From an uncultured Pelagibacteraceae bacterium (GTDB lineage: Bacteria; Pseudomonadota; Alphaproteobacteria; Pelagibacterales; Pelagibacteraceae): DNA of 64,000 bases. The notes under the pieces were generated by a model. The model searched no databases. It saw nothing but the letters and a program-made list of their open reading frames with translations, and was not told the DNA's origin. The stretch lies in the NCBI GenBank assembly GCA_902555185.1, contig CACDSA010000001.1:1-64000 (forward strand), read 5' to 3'. This document shows positions 19,688 to 29,075 of the stretch, piece by piece. Every line of letters starts with the position of its first letter. Position 1 is the first letter of the stretch. A program made the translations under genes and the position numbers.

Positions 19688-20286
19688 TCTGTAACTGGAA
19701 CTCTATTTTTGAATGCTGAAAATAAAGTTCCATCATCAAGTTGTTCAATTTCTCCACCTACTGGAAGTCCTTGAGCTAATTTAGTAATCTTAATTTTATC
19801 ATTTTTAATTGTATCCTCTATATAATGAGCTGTGGTCTGTCCTTCCACTGTAGCACTTGTTGCTATAATAACTTCTTTCAGATTATTTTTTTTAATTCTT
19901 TTAACCAATGACTCGACTAATAAATTTTTTTGTTCATAATTTTCATTTGAATTTAATGTCCCCCCCAAGATGTGATAATGACCTTTATAAATATTAGCTG
20001 AGTCAATTACCCACATATCTGCTAAATTCTCTACCACGCAAATTTTATCGTACGAATTGTCTGATGAACAAATACAAATTTTATCTATTATCTTTAAATT
20101 TCCGCAATCGACACATCGAACAACCTTTTTGTAAACCTGAGCTAATGATTTAGCTAAAGGTTTAATCATATTATCTTTATTATTTATTAGCTTTAAGATT
20201 ATTCTCTTCGCAGATTTTGGGCCTAATCCGGGTAATTTAGAAAATTGCTGAATAAGTTCATTTATTTCTGGGATGTCGTTGTCCAT
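19684..20286 (-). CDS. recR: Recombination mediator RecR
   Basis: Acts with RecF/RecO in loading RecA at gaps. 200 residues: helix-hairpin-helix ([12 protein letters not shown], about 17-28), a zinc finger ([16 protein letters not shown]), and a Toprim domain beginning [14 protein letters not shown] with [11 protein letters not shown]. The third and fourth zinc cysteines are spaced C-x-C instead of the usual C-x2-C. Overlaps the ybaB stop by one base (recR start 20286), giving dnaX-ybaB-recR, a conserved bacterial operon. Confidence 0.95.
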   Translation of the reverse strand: MDNDIPEINELIQQFSKLPGLGPKSAKRIILKLINNKDNMIKPLAKSLAQVYKKVVRCVDCGNLKIIDKICICSSDNSYDKICVVENLADMWVIDSANIYKGHYHILGGTLNSNENYEQKNLLVESLVKRIKKNNLKEVIIATSATVEGQTTAHYIEDTIKNDKIKITKLAQGLPVGGEIEQLDDGTLFSAFKNRVPVTD

Positions 20287-20606
20287 TAAAAGGGTATTTT
20301 AAAATCTAAAGGTAGATTCAAACCTCCTGTAACTTTTGAAAGCTCCTCTGCTGACTTTTTTTTTAAGTTTTCTTTAGCGTTATTATAAGCTGCAATAATC
20401 AGGTCATTTATTATTTCCTGGTTTTCTTTTTTAGCTGTTTCTGTAATCTCTATTGATTTGATTTCATAATCCCCTGTCAAAATAACTTTTACTAAATTTC
20501 CGCCAGACATGCCTTCAACTTCAATTTTTTTAATTTGATCCTGTGCTTCTTTCATTTTTTCTTGCATAGCTTTAGCTTTTGATAACATATCTGAAAAATT
20601 AGTCAT
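20286..20606 (-). CDS. ybaB: YbaB/EbfC nucleoid-associated protein
   Basis: Small DNA-binding protein of 106 residues, usually encoded between dnaX and recR as here. It shows the family pattern MLSKAKAMQEKMKEAQ, VEGMSGGNLVKVILTGDYEIKSIEI and NDLIIAAYNNAKENLKKKSAEE. The gap to dnaX is zero bases. Confidence 0.93.
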   Translation of the reverse strand: MTNFSDMLSKAKAMQEKMKEAQDQIKKIEVEGMSGGNLVKVILTGDYEIKSIEITETAKKENQEIINDLIIAAYNNAKENLKKKSAEELSKVTGGLNLPLDFKIPF

Positions 20607-22277
20607 TTATTCATCCTCCGAAACATCTATTAACACTGCATCTGAAAAAGCAGACTCTATTCTTTTTGAGATGTTAGTATTTTTAAACATCTCAATTTCA
20701 CTATTTTTATTTTCTAAGTTTTTCTCATAAATACTTTTCGCATTAATATTTTTACTTAAAGAAATAATCCATCGCTCACCTGTCCATACTAGCAATTTTT
20801 CTGTTAAATTTTTAATGAAATTTTTGTTTAATTTTTCATTAAAGCTTATGTCAATTTTTCCTTTGTTAAAACTGACTAATTTTACGTTTCTCTCTAAATC
20901 GTATTTTAGTTCAATCTCTTTTTGCTTGTCCGCTAAGTTCACTAAGTCTTGAAAGCTAGTGATTTCCAATTTTGTCGTCTTTAATTCATCTGATAATTCT
21001 TTTGCTGGTTTTGTTTTAATTTGGTCAATATTCTTTAATTGGCTTTTTATTTTTTTTCCAAAATTATCATTTGAATTTTTTTCATTAACTTTTTTTTCAG
21101 ACATGCTCTCTTGTTTTGTTGTAGGAGCATCTATTTCATTATCGTTATCTTTTTTTTCTTCCAAGTTTTTAAGATGCATTAATTGCATTACATACATTTC
21201 TAGAGTTACATTCTCGTTTCCAATAATTCTTAAATCATCAATAGTTTTTACTGTTAACTGCCAAAATAGCCCAATATCTTGCATATCTATATTTGTTGAG
21301 TATTGATCAACTAACTGCACTTCAGTCTCTGAAATTGACAAATCTTTTTCGATAGGTCCTAAATTAATTCTTCTGCTAAAAAGATACAAAACCTCTAAGA
21401 TATCATTTAGAAAATTCTTGGCATCTAATCCTTGGTTAATAAGTTCTTTTAAATTTTTTATAGCTTCTTTTTCATCTCCACTTAAAATTTCTTTAAATAA
21501 TTTAATTACTTTACTTTTATCTGCTAAGCCAAGCATTTTTCTTATATCTTGCTCGTCTATAGATTTATTTTCGTTTATTGATTGTGAGATTAAAGCCCTA
21601 TCTAACAATGAAATTGAGTCCCTAACTGAACCTTCAGAAGTCCTTGCAATAAGAGTAATAGCATCATCCGTAATATTGCCTCCTTCTTTATCAGAAATTT
21701 TTTTTAAATGTAAACAAAGTTGTTCAACACTCACTCTTTTAAGATCAAACCTTTGACATCTAGATAAAATAGTAACAGGTATTTTTCTTACTTCTGTGGT
21801 CGCTAGGATAAATTTTAAACTAGGCGGAGGTTCTTCTAAAGTTTTAAGCAGTCCATTAAAAGCTTGTTTAGATAACATGTGTACTTCATCGATTATAAAT
21901 ATCTTAAATTTCGCACTCGTAGGGCTATACTTAGAGTTTTCGATTAATTCCCTAATATCATCGATACCCGTTTTGGATGCAGCATCCATTTCCAAAATAT
22001 CAATATGGTTTGAATTAATGATTTCTTGACAAGTTGCACAAAATTTTTGTTCAGAACAAATTGCTTTGGTATCTTTATTTTTTTCACAATTGAGAGCTTT
22101 AGCGATTAGTCTTGCAGTAGTAGTTTTTCCAACGCCTCGTATTCCAGTTAATAAATAAGCATTGGGAGTTTTATTTAGTTTTATTGCATTAGTAATGGTT
22201 TTAGTCATTACCTCTTGACCAATTAGATCTTTGAATTCTTGCGGTCTATATTTTAAAGCTAAAATTTTGTTTGTCAT
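20607..22277 (-). CDS. dnaX: DNA polymerase III subunits gamma/tau
   Basis: Clamp-loader ATPase of the replicase. 556 residues: Walker A GIRGVGKTTTAR (45-56), zinc cysteines at about 64, 74, 80 and 83, Walker B IIDEVHMLSK (128-137), sensor and SRC arginine finger ILSRCQRFDL, then a divergent C-terminal tau-like domain after a Lys/Asn-rich linker. I did not see an obvious programmed frameshift heptamer for gamma. The SRP RNA gene lies immediately upstream. Confidence 0.96.
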   Translation of the reverse strand: MTNKILALKYRPQEFKDLIGQEVMTKTITNAIKLNKTPNAYLLTGIRGVGKTTTARLIAKALNCEKNKDTKAICSEQKFCATCQEIINSNHIDILEMDAASKTGIDDIRELIENSKYSPTSAKFKIFIIDEVHMLSKQAFNGLLKTLEEPPPSLKFILATTEVRKIPVTILSRCQRFDLKRVSVEQLCLHLKKISDKEGGNITDDAITLIARTSEGSVRDSISLLDRALISQSINENKSIDEQDIRKMLGLADKSKVIKLFKEILSGDEKEAIKNLKELINQGLDAKNFLNDILEVLYLFSRRINLGPIEKDLSISETEVQLVDQYSTNIDMQDIGLFWQLTVKTIDDLRIIGNENVTLEMYVMQLMHLKNLEEKKDNDNEIDAPTTKQESMSEKKVNEKNSNDNFGKKIKSQLKNIDQIKTKPAKELSDELKTTKLEITSFQDLVNLADKQKEIELKYDLERNVKLVSFNKGKIDISFNEKLNKNFIKNLTEKLLVWTGERWIISLSKNINAKSIYEKNLENKNSEIEMFKNTNISKRIESAFSDAVLIDVSEDE

Positions 22278-22376
22278 CTGTTAGAGGCAGGCAACAACCT
22301 GAAAAATTTTCACTACGGCTGCTTCTTTTCAGACCTGACCGGGTTTATGAAACATCCACCTGATGCCAACCTCAAG
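22278..22376 (-). ncRNA. ffs: Signal recognition particle RNA (4.5S/small SRP RNA)
   Basis: The minus strand contains GGTCAGGTCTGAAAAGAAGCAGCC split by the asymmetric loop, closely matching the conserved SRP domain IV core (GGTCAGGTCCGGAAGGAAGCAGCC in E. coli). Flanking arms GAGGTTGGCATCAGG and CCTG..TTGCCTGCCTC pair over the length to give a single rod. It sits directly upstream of dnaX, a common position. The exact ends are estimated from pairing. Confidence 0.92.
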
Positions 22377-22431
22377 ATGATTATATCAAGATCAAATTAA
22401 ATACCACAAGGGTAGAATTAAATTTTGTGGA

Positions 22432-23274
22432 CTATTTTTGCCTGAATGGTGAAGCCTCATAAACTCCCAAAATATCTAAAGTTTCGGTGTGAAAACCAAG
22501 TTCCTCCAGGGCCTTTTTTACCCCAGCTTGTTCCAAATGACCTTCAAGATCTAAATAAAAATTTGCTTGATCAAAAGTATTCTTGACTGAAAAACTTTCG
22601 AGTTTAGTTAAATTAACCTGATTAGTTGCAAAACCACCTAAACACTTGTAAAGAGCTGATGGTTCGCTTTTCACTCTAAATATACAACTTGTTATGAAGT
22701 TTGTTTCTTTTTTAAATTCGGGCTGTTCTATATTTTTTCCCATTATCAAAAAACGTGTAACATTTCCTTTTTCATCCTCAATGTTTTTTTCTAAAATTTT
22801 TAAATTATATATTTTTGCAGAAAGTTCAGATGCTATTGCAGCTATAGTTTTATCTGTTCCTTCAGCTAAATCTTTTGCGGATCCTGCAGTATCTGCCGAG
22901 ATTATGGGTTTTAATTTTTTTTTAGTTATTAAATTTTGACACTGACCTATTGCTTGCGCATGACTCCTTACAAATTTAATATCACTGATACTTGCTTCAG
23001 GTTTAGCCAGTAAATTATGTTCTACCGCTTGAAAATGTTCTCCATGAATTTGCAATTTATATTTTGGTAGCAGATAATGTATATCGGCTACTCTTCCTGC
23101 AAGGGAGTTTTCAATAGGTATTACAATTTTACAGCTTGGGTCGTTGTAAGCTTCTCTAAAAGTTTCTTCAAAAGTTGCGCAGGTCTTTATCTCTACATTT
23201 TTGTAAAGATTTTCAACAGCAATATGTGAATAGGCCCCAAGCTCACCTTGTATAGCAATTTTTTTCTTACTCAT
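22432..23274 (-). CDS. pheA: Prephenate dehydratase
   Basis: Makes phenylpyruvate in phenylalanine synthesis. 280 residues: N-terminal GELGAYSHIAVENLY, VIPIENSLAGRV, the catalytic NVTRFLIMG (TRF motif, about 180-188), followed by an ACT regulatory domain with CIFRVKSEPSALYKCLGGFATNQVNLTKLESF. There is no fused chorismate mutase domain. Overlaps kdsB by 8 bases, so the two are co-transcribed. Confidence 0.95.
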   Translation of the reverse strand: MSKKKIAIQGELGAYSHIAVENLYKNVEIKTCATFEETFREAYNDPSCKIVIPIENSLAGRVADIHYLLPKYKLQIHGEHFQAVEHNLLAKPEASISDIKFVRSHAQAIGQCQNLITKKKLKPIISADTAGSAKDLAEGTDKTIAAIASELSAKIYNLKILEKNIEDEKGNVTRFLIMGKNIEQPEFKKETNFITSCIFRVKSEPSALYKCLGGFATNQVNLTKLESFSVKNTFDQANFYLDLEGHLEQAGVKKALEELGFHTETLDILGVYEASPFRQK

Positions 23275-24004
23275 TCTCTTCCATTATTTTTTTTATTTCA
23301 TTTAAATCTCTTTCAGTATCTACACTTAAGGGTGATGAATCAACATATCCAACATGTATAGTCATTCCATTTTCCATTGCTCTTAATTGTTCTAATTTTC
23401 TCTCGAGCTCAAGATTTGATCTTTTTAGTCCTACATAACGCGATAAAGCTTTATTAGTAAAGCCATAAATACCAATGTGATGATAAGCTTTAAATTCTTT
23501 TTTGGGATTAATTCTTACAAAATCCAAGACTTTGACAAACTTCCCTTTTTCTAAGTTTTCTTTAACTAAGACTTTTACAATATTTTCATCTTCTAATTCT
23601 GAATTTGAAGTTAATTTACTCGCTAAAGTTCCAATTTCACACTCACCTTTTTTCATATAATCTATTAAATCATTTATAGTCTCTGGGTGAATATTGGGCA
23701 TATCACCTTGTAAATTGATAATAATATTTGGATTGCTATTTAAATTTTTTTCAAAGACTTCAAACACCCTGTCAGTTCCCGTTTCATGGTTAGTTGCTGT
23801 AAGGACTCCATTTCCACCAAATTTTTTTATAATATCAATTATTTTTTGATCTGGGGTCGCTACGTAAACTTCCTCGGCATTTGACTTTAATGCAGCCTCA
23901 TAAACATGGAGAATCATCTCTTTATTGTTTATAAGTTTAAGAGGTTTATTGGGTAACCTCTGAGCATTTAATCTTGAGGGTATTATTATTGCAGTTTTAT
24001 TCAT
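23267..24004 (-). CDS. kdsB: 3-deoxy-manno-octulosonate cytidylyltransferase (CMP-KDO synthetase)
   Basis: Activates KDO for lipopolysaccharide inner-core assembly. 245 residues with IIPSRLNAQRLPNKPL (7-22), EVYVATPDQKI, the CTP-site NHETGTDRVFEV, INLQGDMPNI and HIGIYGF. Its ATG follows a 6-bp hairpin that contains the AGGA ribosome-binding site. KdsD is encoded at 42990 in the same window. Confidence 0.95.
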   Translation of the reverse strand: MNKTAIIIPSRLNAQRLPNKPLKLINNKEMILHVYEAALKSNAEEVYVATPDQKIIDIIKKFGGNGVLTATNHETGTDRVFEVFEKNLNSNPNIIINLQGDMPNIHPETINDLIDYMKKGECEIGTLASKLTSNSELEDENIVKVLVKENLEKGKFVKVLDFVRINPKKEFKAYHHIGIYGFTNKALSRYVGLKRSNLELERKLEQLRAMENGMTIHVGYVDSSPLSVDTERDLNEIKKIMEENE

Positions 24005-24009
24005 AATTA

Positions 24010-24026
24010 TGCGTCCTAGAGACGCA
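24010..24026 (-). promoter_or_regulatory. Hairpin overlapping the kdsB ribosome-binding site
   Basis: TGCGTC (24021-24026 in minus-strand order first) pairs with GACGCA over a 5-base loop TCTAG. The AGGA that best serves as the Shine-Dalgarno (24014-24017, 9 bases from the ATG) spans the loop and the 3' arm. Such a structure could limit ribosome access to kdsB, possibly temperature-dependently. This is inference from sequence only. Confidence 0.4.
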
Positions 24027-24097
24027 AAAAATTTTGGTAATTTTAAGTTTTTTTTTTAAAACTCGTGTTATACGTCTGAATAGTATTTACCAAAATT

Positions 24098-24643
24098 ATG
24101 GATAGTTTTGAATTAAATAAAATAATAGCCGCAGTCCTTCTAACAGCCCTTATTGTTATTGGTATTGGAAAATTCACGGACATATTATTCCACGTAGAAA
24201 AACCTGAGCAAACGGCCTATAAAGTTGAAGGATTAGAAGTTGCCTCAACTAGTAGCACGATTGAATCTGCTGAAAAAGTTCCTGAAATAGTAGATATAAA
24301 AGCTCTATTAGCTATGGGAGACTTGGCTCATGGAGAAAAAGTTTTTAAAAAATGTAGCGCTTGTCACATGATTGCAGCTGGTGGAAAAAATATGATAGGT
24401 CCAAATTTATGGAATGTGATTGGAAGAACAGCTGGTTCGGTGAATGATTATAAATATTCTAAAGCAATGGTGGCTTATGCTAAAGAATGGTCTTTTGAAG
24501 AAATGAATAGTTACTTAATTAAACCGCAAGCGTATATTAAAGGAACTAAAATGGCTTTTGCAGGTCTTAGAAAAGAAAAAGATAGAGCTTCAGTTATTTT
24601 ATATATGAATTCAAAAGGTGATAATCCAAAACCTTTACCTTAA
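24098..24643 (+). CDS. Membrane-anchored c-type cytochrome (CycM/cy-like)
   Basis: 181 residues. An N-terminal uncleaved membrane helix (about 9-30), a flexible linker of about 40 residues and a class I cytochrome c domain with the heme site CSACH (86-90), GPNLWNVIGR and an axial Met at KMAFAG (Met152). This matches the alphaproteobacterial cytochrome cy/CycM type that carries electrons from bc1 to cytochrome oxidase in the periplasm. Divergent from kdsB and convergent with argF (4-base overlap). Confidence 0.9.
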   Translation: MDSFELNKIIAAVLLTALIVIGIGKFTDILFHVEKPEQTAYKVEGLEVASTSSTIESAEKVPEIVDIKALLAMGDLAHGEKVFKKCSACHMIAAGGKNMIGPNLWNVIGRTAGSVNDYKYSKAMVAYAKEWSFEEMNSYLIKPQAYIKGTKMAFAGLRKEKDRASVILYMNSKGDNPKPLP

Positions 24644-25566
24644 TCCATACACCACTTAATAATACTCTTTTGAGCGTGTACTCTGTTTAACGCCTGTCTC
24701 CAAACCACTGATTGTTTTCCGTCTATTATTTCGTTTGTAACCTCTTCACCTCTTCCGACTGGAAGGCAGTGCATAAAAATAGCATCCGCATTAGCTTTGC
24801 TCATTAATTTCTTATTAACCTGGTAGGGTTTTAAAGTTTTCTTTTTAGAAACTTTATTTACTTTATCATTCATTGAAACCCATTTATCAGTCATTACACA
24901 ATCAGCGCCTGTAGCCGCTTCTAAAGGTTTTGAAGTGATTGTTAATTTTACTTTCTCCTTTTTCGCTAGCTTCAATATACTTTTATTCGGAGAATATCTT
25001 TTTGGACAACCAATATTAAGTTTAAAATTAAATTTCCCAGCAGCTTCAATTAAGGAATTTGACATATTATTATTACCATCTCCAATCCAAGTAACAGTTT
25101 TGCCCTCAATGGAACCGTTGCTTTCCTCATAAGTAAGAATGTCAGACATTATCTGACATGGATGGCTCAAATCTGAAAGGCCATTAATAATAGGGACATC
25201 TAAATGCTTTCCGAACTCCTCTAAATTTTTGTGAGATGAAGTTCTCAACATAACAATATCAACATACTCCGATAGAACTTTAGCTGTATCTTTTAAAGTT
25301 TCCTCTCCCTTGCCGTAATGTATGCCATCTGGATTTAAAATAATTGATGATCCTCCTAGTTGCTTTACAGCGATGTCAAATGACATTCTTGTTCTTGTTG
25401 AGGGTTTCTCAAAAATCATAGCCATTGACTTACCTTCAAAGGGCTTATCTTCATCGGGCGCAGATTTATTTAATCCAGATCTATTTTGTTTTCTCTTTTT
25501 TGCTTCTTCAATAATCGCTCTAAGCTCCACTGAAGAACAGTCAGAGATATTTATAAAGTTTTTCAT
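24640..25566 (-). CDS. argF: Ornithine carbamoyltransferase
   Basis: Joins carbamoyl phosphate and ornithine to citrulline in arginine synthesis. 308 residues with the carbamoyl-phosphate loop FEKPSTRTRMSFD (STRTR at 56-60), LSDLSHPCQIMSD (HPCQ) and the ornithine site MHCLPVGRGEEV. Zero bases from argD, so argD-argF are co-transcribed. Confidence 0.97.
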   Translation of the reverse strand: MKNFINISDCSSVELRAIIEEAKKRKQNRSGLNKSAPDEDKPFEGKSMAMIFEKPSTRTRMSFDIAVKQLGGSSIILNPDGIHYGKGEETLKDTAKVLSEYVDIVMLRTSSHKNLEEFGKHLDVPIINGLSDLSHPCQIMSDILTYEESNGSIEGKTVTWIGDGNNNMSNSLIEAAGKFNFKLNIGCPKRYSPNKSILKLAKKEKVKLTITSKPLEAATGADCVMTDKWVSMNDKVNKVSKKKTLKPYQVNKKLMSKANADAIFMHCLPVGRGEEVTNEIIDGKQSVVWRQALNRVHAQKSIIKWCMD

Positions 25567-26730
25567 TTAAAATTTTTTGCAAACTTTCTCAATTATTTTT
25601 AAACCTAAGTTTATCTCGCTCTTTGTTACATTTAAAGGAGGCAAAAGTCTGACAACATTTTCAGCAGCTCTAACTGTTAACAAATTATTATCTAAAAGTT
25701 TTTGAATAAATTTAGCTTGATTTATGTGAAGACAAAGTCCAATGAGCAGTCCTTTACCTCTTACTTCTTTGATAACTTTGGGATACTTATTTTTAATTTT
25801 ATCAAGTTGATTTATAAAATATTTTCCGTTTTTACTTACATTGTTTAAGAAACCTTTTTTAAACATTATATCCATGACTGCGTTACCAGCACTCATTGCT
25901 AAAGGGTTTCCTCCAAATGTTGATCCGTGAGTCCCTGGCTTCATGCCTGATGCTACTTTTTTATTAACTAAAACTGCACCTATTGGAAAACCACCGCCAA
26001 TCCCTTTTGCTATTGGGACAATATCAGGTTTAATTTTTGCATATTCAAAAGCGAAAAATTTGCCACTTCTTCCAATGCCGCATTGCACTTCATCAAGTAT
26101 TAATAAAATTTTTTTCTTATTACATAGTTTTCTTAAGCCTTTGAGGCAAAAATCTGGAATAACTTTAATGCCCCCTTCTCCCATGATTGTCTCGACCATG
26201 ATAGCTGCTGTTCTACTCGTTATCGCTTTTTCTAAACCTTTGTGATCGCCGAAATTAAAATGATCAAAACCATCTACTTTAGGTTTAAAACCTTCAATTG
26301 CTTTTTTACTGTTGCTGGCGAAAATAGCTGCAATAGTTCTCCCATGAAAACTATTATTAATACAAAGAACTCTATTTTTTCTTGGCTGACCTTTTGAATA
26401 AAAATATCTTCTAGCAAATTTAATAGCTGCCTCCGTTGCTTCTGCGCCAGAATTTTGAAAAGTTACATAATCAGCAAATGTTTTTTGGGCTAATCTTTTG
26501 GCCAATCTCTCTTGCTCAGGGATAGTAAAAACATTTGAAACGTGCCATAGTTTTTTAGATTGTTTGTTAATTGATCTTATTAAATAGTCATTAGCATGGC
26601 CAAGACAGTTTACAGCAATTCCTTGAACGAAATCTAAATATTTCTTTCCATTCGTTGTATATAAGAAACTTCCTTTTCCCTTGGAAAAAGAAATTTTCTT
26701 TCTGTTATAAGTATTTAAAATTTTACTCAT
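25567..26730 (-). CDS. argD: Acetylornithine aminotransferase
   Basis: PLP enzyme of arginine synthesis (and often succinyldiaminopimelate transamination in lysine synthesis). 387 residues: NSGAEATEAAIKFAR, SFHGRT, ILDEVQCGIGRSG and the Schiff-base lysine in PIAKGIGGGFPIGA, then HGSTFGGNPLA. ATGA overlap with the upstream permease gene. Confidence 0.95.
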   Translation of the reverse strand: MSKILNTYNRKKISFSKGKGSFLYTTNGKKYLDFVQGIAVNCLGHANDYLIRSINKQSKKLWHVSNVFTIPEQERLAKRLAQKTFADYVTFQNSGAEATEAAIKFARRYFYSKGQPRKNRVLCINNSFHGRTIAAIFASNSKKAIEGFKPKVDGFDHFNFGDHKGLEKAITSRTAAIMVETIMGEGGIKVIPDFCLKGLRKLCNKKKILLILDEVQCGIGRSGKFFAFEYAKIKPDIVPIAKGIGGGFPIGAVLVNKKVASGMKPGTHGSTFGGNPLAMSAGNAVMDIMFKKGFLNNVSKNGKYFINQLDKIKNKYPKVIKEVRGKGLLIGLCLHINQAKFIQKLLDNNLLTVRAAENVVRLLPPLNVTKSEINLGLKIIEKVCKKF

Positions 26731-27539
26731 GATTTTATTTTATAACCTTTTTTATACAATAAATAACAAACAAGCCAGCTAACAAAGCTCAAGGCAGTTA
26801 AATACAACAAACCAACAGAGATTGAACCGTCTGAAGTGCCAATAAAACTATATCTAAAACCATCAATCATATAAAAAAAAGGATTTACTTTACTCACTGT
26901 TTGCAAAAATTCAGGGAGTCTCTCTATTGAATAAAAAGTCCCTGATAAGAAAGATAATGGAACTATTACAAAATTAGTGACTGTTGCCATATGATCAAAT
27001 TTTTCAGCCCATAACCCAGCAATGATTCCGATATTTCCTAAAATAAAAGAAGAAAGTAAGGTGAATGCTATAAGCGTTAAATAGTTTTTGATTTCAATAT
27101 CTATAATTAATTTAAATACAATAATCGAAACTATTCCAATTAATACACTTCTTGTTACAGCCGCAAGAGAAACAGAAATTGTAACTTCTCCAGCAGAAAG
27201 GGGTGCAAATAATAAATCAACTATAGTTCCATCAATTTTTTTAATCATAAAAGATGATGAGGAATGAGAGAAGGATTGTTGAATTACCTGCATTGAAATC
27301 AACCCTGGCGCTAAAAAAGTAATAAAAGGTACACCAAGAACATCTCCTCTATCAGCACCAATGGCTAAAGATAAAACAAGTAAAAAGAGTAAAGATGAAA
27401 TTAGTGGGGAAAAAATAGTTTGTATCCACACAATTAAGAATCTTAGAACTTCTTTTTTATATAAAGTCCATGTTCCGTACCAATTAACTAATCCAAATCT
27501 TCTTTTTCCAATTTTATATTTTTTCGAAATTTCAACCAT
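26727..27539 (-). CDS. ABC-2 type transporter permease
   Basis: Integral membrane protein of 270 residues with six hydrophobic segments and the ABC-2 signature region VPFITFLAPGLISMQVIQQSFSHSS and PLSFLSGTFYSIERLPEFLQ. It resembles the YadH/NodJ permease group. The ATP-binding partner is not adjacent and is not in the window, unless shared with another system. ATGA overlap with argD suggests co-transcription only. Substrate unknown. Confidence 0.82.
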   Translation of the reverse strand: MVEISKKYKIGKRRFGLVNWYGTWTLYKKEVLRFLIVWIQTIFSPLISSLLFLLVLSLAIGADRGDVLGVPFITFLAPGLISMQVIQQSFSHSSSSFMIKKIDGTIVDLLFAPLSAGEVTISVSLAAVTRSVLIGIVSIIVFKLIIDIEIKNYLTLIAFTLLSSFILGNIGIIAGLWAEKFDHMATVTNFVIVPLSFLSGTFYSIERLPEFLQTVSKVNPFFYMIDGFRYSFIGTSDGSISVGLLYLTALSFVSWLVCYLLYKKGYKIKS

Positions 27540-27675
27540 TGATAGTCTTATAACCTGTTATTAAAAAAACTGTGCAAAACTAAATCTACTCACAGCTTTG
27601 ATGCGTTTTAATGTTTTAAACCACAATATTATGCCCTAAGTTTTTAATAATTACTAAATATTGTAATTATATACT

Positions 27676-28167
27676 ATGAGTTGGACAGAAGAAAAAGTCG
27701 CTAAATTAAAAGAACTCTGGTCAAAAGGGCATACTGCAAGTCAGATAGCCGAGGCATTAGGTGACACAACTAGAAACGCAGTAATAGGTAAAGCTCATAG
27801 GTTAAATTTAGAAGCTAGAGCCCCTTCCAAGCAATCTAATTCGCCTAGAACCAATGATCATAAGCAGATTAGAAGAGGACCAGCGCCAACATCAAGAAAA
27901 GCCAAATTTCAATCAATTTTATTAGATAAAAACTTCGAGCCAGAAAACCCTAAATCTCTAGAAGAACTTACAGATGAAACGTGCAAGTGGCCTATCGGTC
28001 ATCCAAATGAGGAAAAATTCTATTTTTGCGGTAGGAAGCCTGAGGGAGATTTTCCTTATTGCAAACTTCATGTTTTGTATGCCTTTCAACCTAAAAATCA
28101 AAAAGACGATGATCTTGGTGATGAGATTCCAGAATTTATCGAGAAAAAAGTTAAGGCCTCAGGGTAA
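27676..28167 (+). CDS. gcrA: GcrA cell cycle regulator
   Basis: 163 residues. N-terminal helix-turn-helix MSWTEEKVAKLKELWSKGHTASQIAEALG with TRNAVIGKAHRLNL is diagnostic of GcrA, an alphaproteobacterial sigma-70 cofactor that senses CcrM methylation at GANTC. A Pro/basic linker leads to a Cys/His-containing C-terminal domain (CKWPIGHP...FYFCGRKPEGDFPYCKLH). Start ATG at 27676. No CcrM gene is in the window. Confidence 0.93.
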   Translation: MSWTEEKVAKLKELWSKGHTASQIAEALGDTTRNAVIGKAHRLNLEARAPSKQSNSPRTNDHKQIRRGPAPTSRKAKFQSILLDKNFEPENPKSLEELTDETCKWPIGHPNEEKFYFCGRKPEGDFPYCKLHVLYAFQPKNQKDDDLGDEIPEFIEKKVKASG

Positions 28168-28178
28168 TTCAAGCACAA

Positions 28179-28403
28179 ATGGAATTTATTAAAAAATACC
28201 TTAAATGGTTAAGTACTTTTTTAGTCTTAACGGGAATACTATTAACTAACTTAAATATTTATCCAGTAAATATAATGTTCCATGGTGCTGGAGTTGTAGG
28301 CTGGACTATTGCTGGTTTTTTATCAAAAGATAAAGCTATTCTTACAAACTTCGGATTACAAATTCCTTTATTTTTAATAGGGTTTTATCAATTAATTTTC
28401 TAA
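28179..28403 (+). CDS. Small membrane protein of unknown function
   Basis: 74 residues with three hydrophobic segments (about 9-26, 31-47 and 56-73) and a short basic loop SKDKA. ATG 11 bases after gcrA, so probably co-transcribed, and it overlaps the convergent phoB by 12 bases. I do not recognise the family. The topology resembles small alphaproteobacterial inner-membrane proteins. Confidence 0.6.
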   Translation: MEFIKKYLKWLSTFLVLTGILLTNLNIYPVNIMFHGAGVVGWTIAGFLSKDKAILTNFGLQIPLFLIGFYQLIF

Positions 28404-29075
28404 AGAATACCCAGCTGAACGGACAGTTCTAATTAAAGGTTTAGCCCCTTCAATGTTAATTGATTGTCTTAATCTGGTAATATGAACATCCACTGTTCTA
28501 GACTCTACGTTAATATCATCTCCCCAAACATGTTCTAACAACTGCTCTCTTGAATACACTCTTTTTGGTTGCTTAATTAAAAAATCAAGTAATTTATATT
28601 CTTTAGGACCTAAAGTAATTTCTTTTTCTTTCCTAAATACTTTCATAGACTCTCTATCTATTTTAAGATCTAAATAAGTAGCCTCTTCACTTACAATATT
28701 AGGTTTAACTCTTTTTAATAAAGATTTTATTCTCGCTAACAGCTCCGGGAAACTGAAGGGCTTTGTCATGTAATCTTCTGCACCAGTATTAAGTCCTTTG
28801 ACTTTATCTTCCTCTTCACCTTTTGCCGTCAACATAATGATAGGTATATTTTTTACTTTTTCATCTTGTTTTAAATATTGACAAATTTTTATTCCTGATA
28901 AATCAGGTAACATCCAATCTAACAAAACAAGGTCTGGTTTTTTTTCTTTTATACTCGAAAGAGCTTCTTCTCCATTTGAGCTAGAGGATACTTTATATCC
29001 TTCCTTTTGAAGATTATAAGTAAGAAGGGTTAAAATTGGCTTTTCATCTTCTACAACAAAAATATGGGCGCTCAT
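28392..29075 (-). CDS. phoB: Phosphate regulon response regulator PhoB
   Basis: OmpR-type regulator of 227 residues. Receiver domain acidic pair ED (10-11), phospho-acceptor Asp53 in LVLLDWMLP, Thr83 and Lys105 (TKPFSF); a winged-helix DNA-binding domain from about 130 with EYKLLDFLIKQPKRVYSREQLLEHVWG and RTVDVHITRLRQSI. It ends the pst operon, overlapping phoU by one base, and presumably feeds back on the pstS promoter. Confidence 0.93.
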   Translation of the reverse strand: MSAHIFVVEDEKPILTLLTYNLQKEGYKVSSSSNGEEALSSIKEKKPDLVLLDWMLPDLSGIKICQYLKQDEKVKNIPIIMLTAKGEEEDKVKGLNTGAEDYMTKPFSFPELLARIKSLLKRVKPNIVSEEATYLDLKIDRESMKVFRKEKEITLGPKEYKLLDFLIKQPKRVYSREQLLEHVWGDDINVESRTVDVHITRLRQSINIEGAKPLIRTVRSAGYSLEN

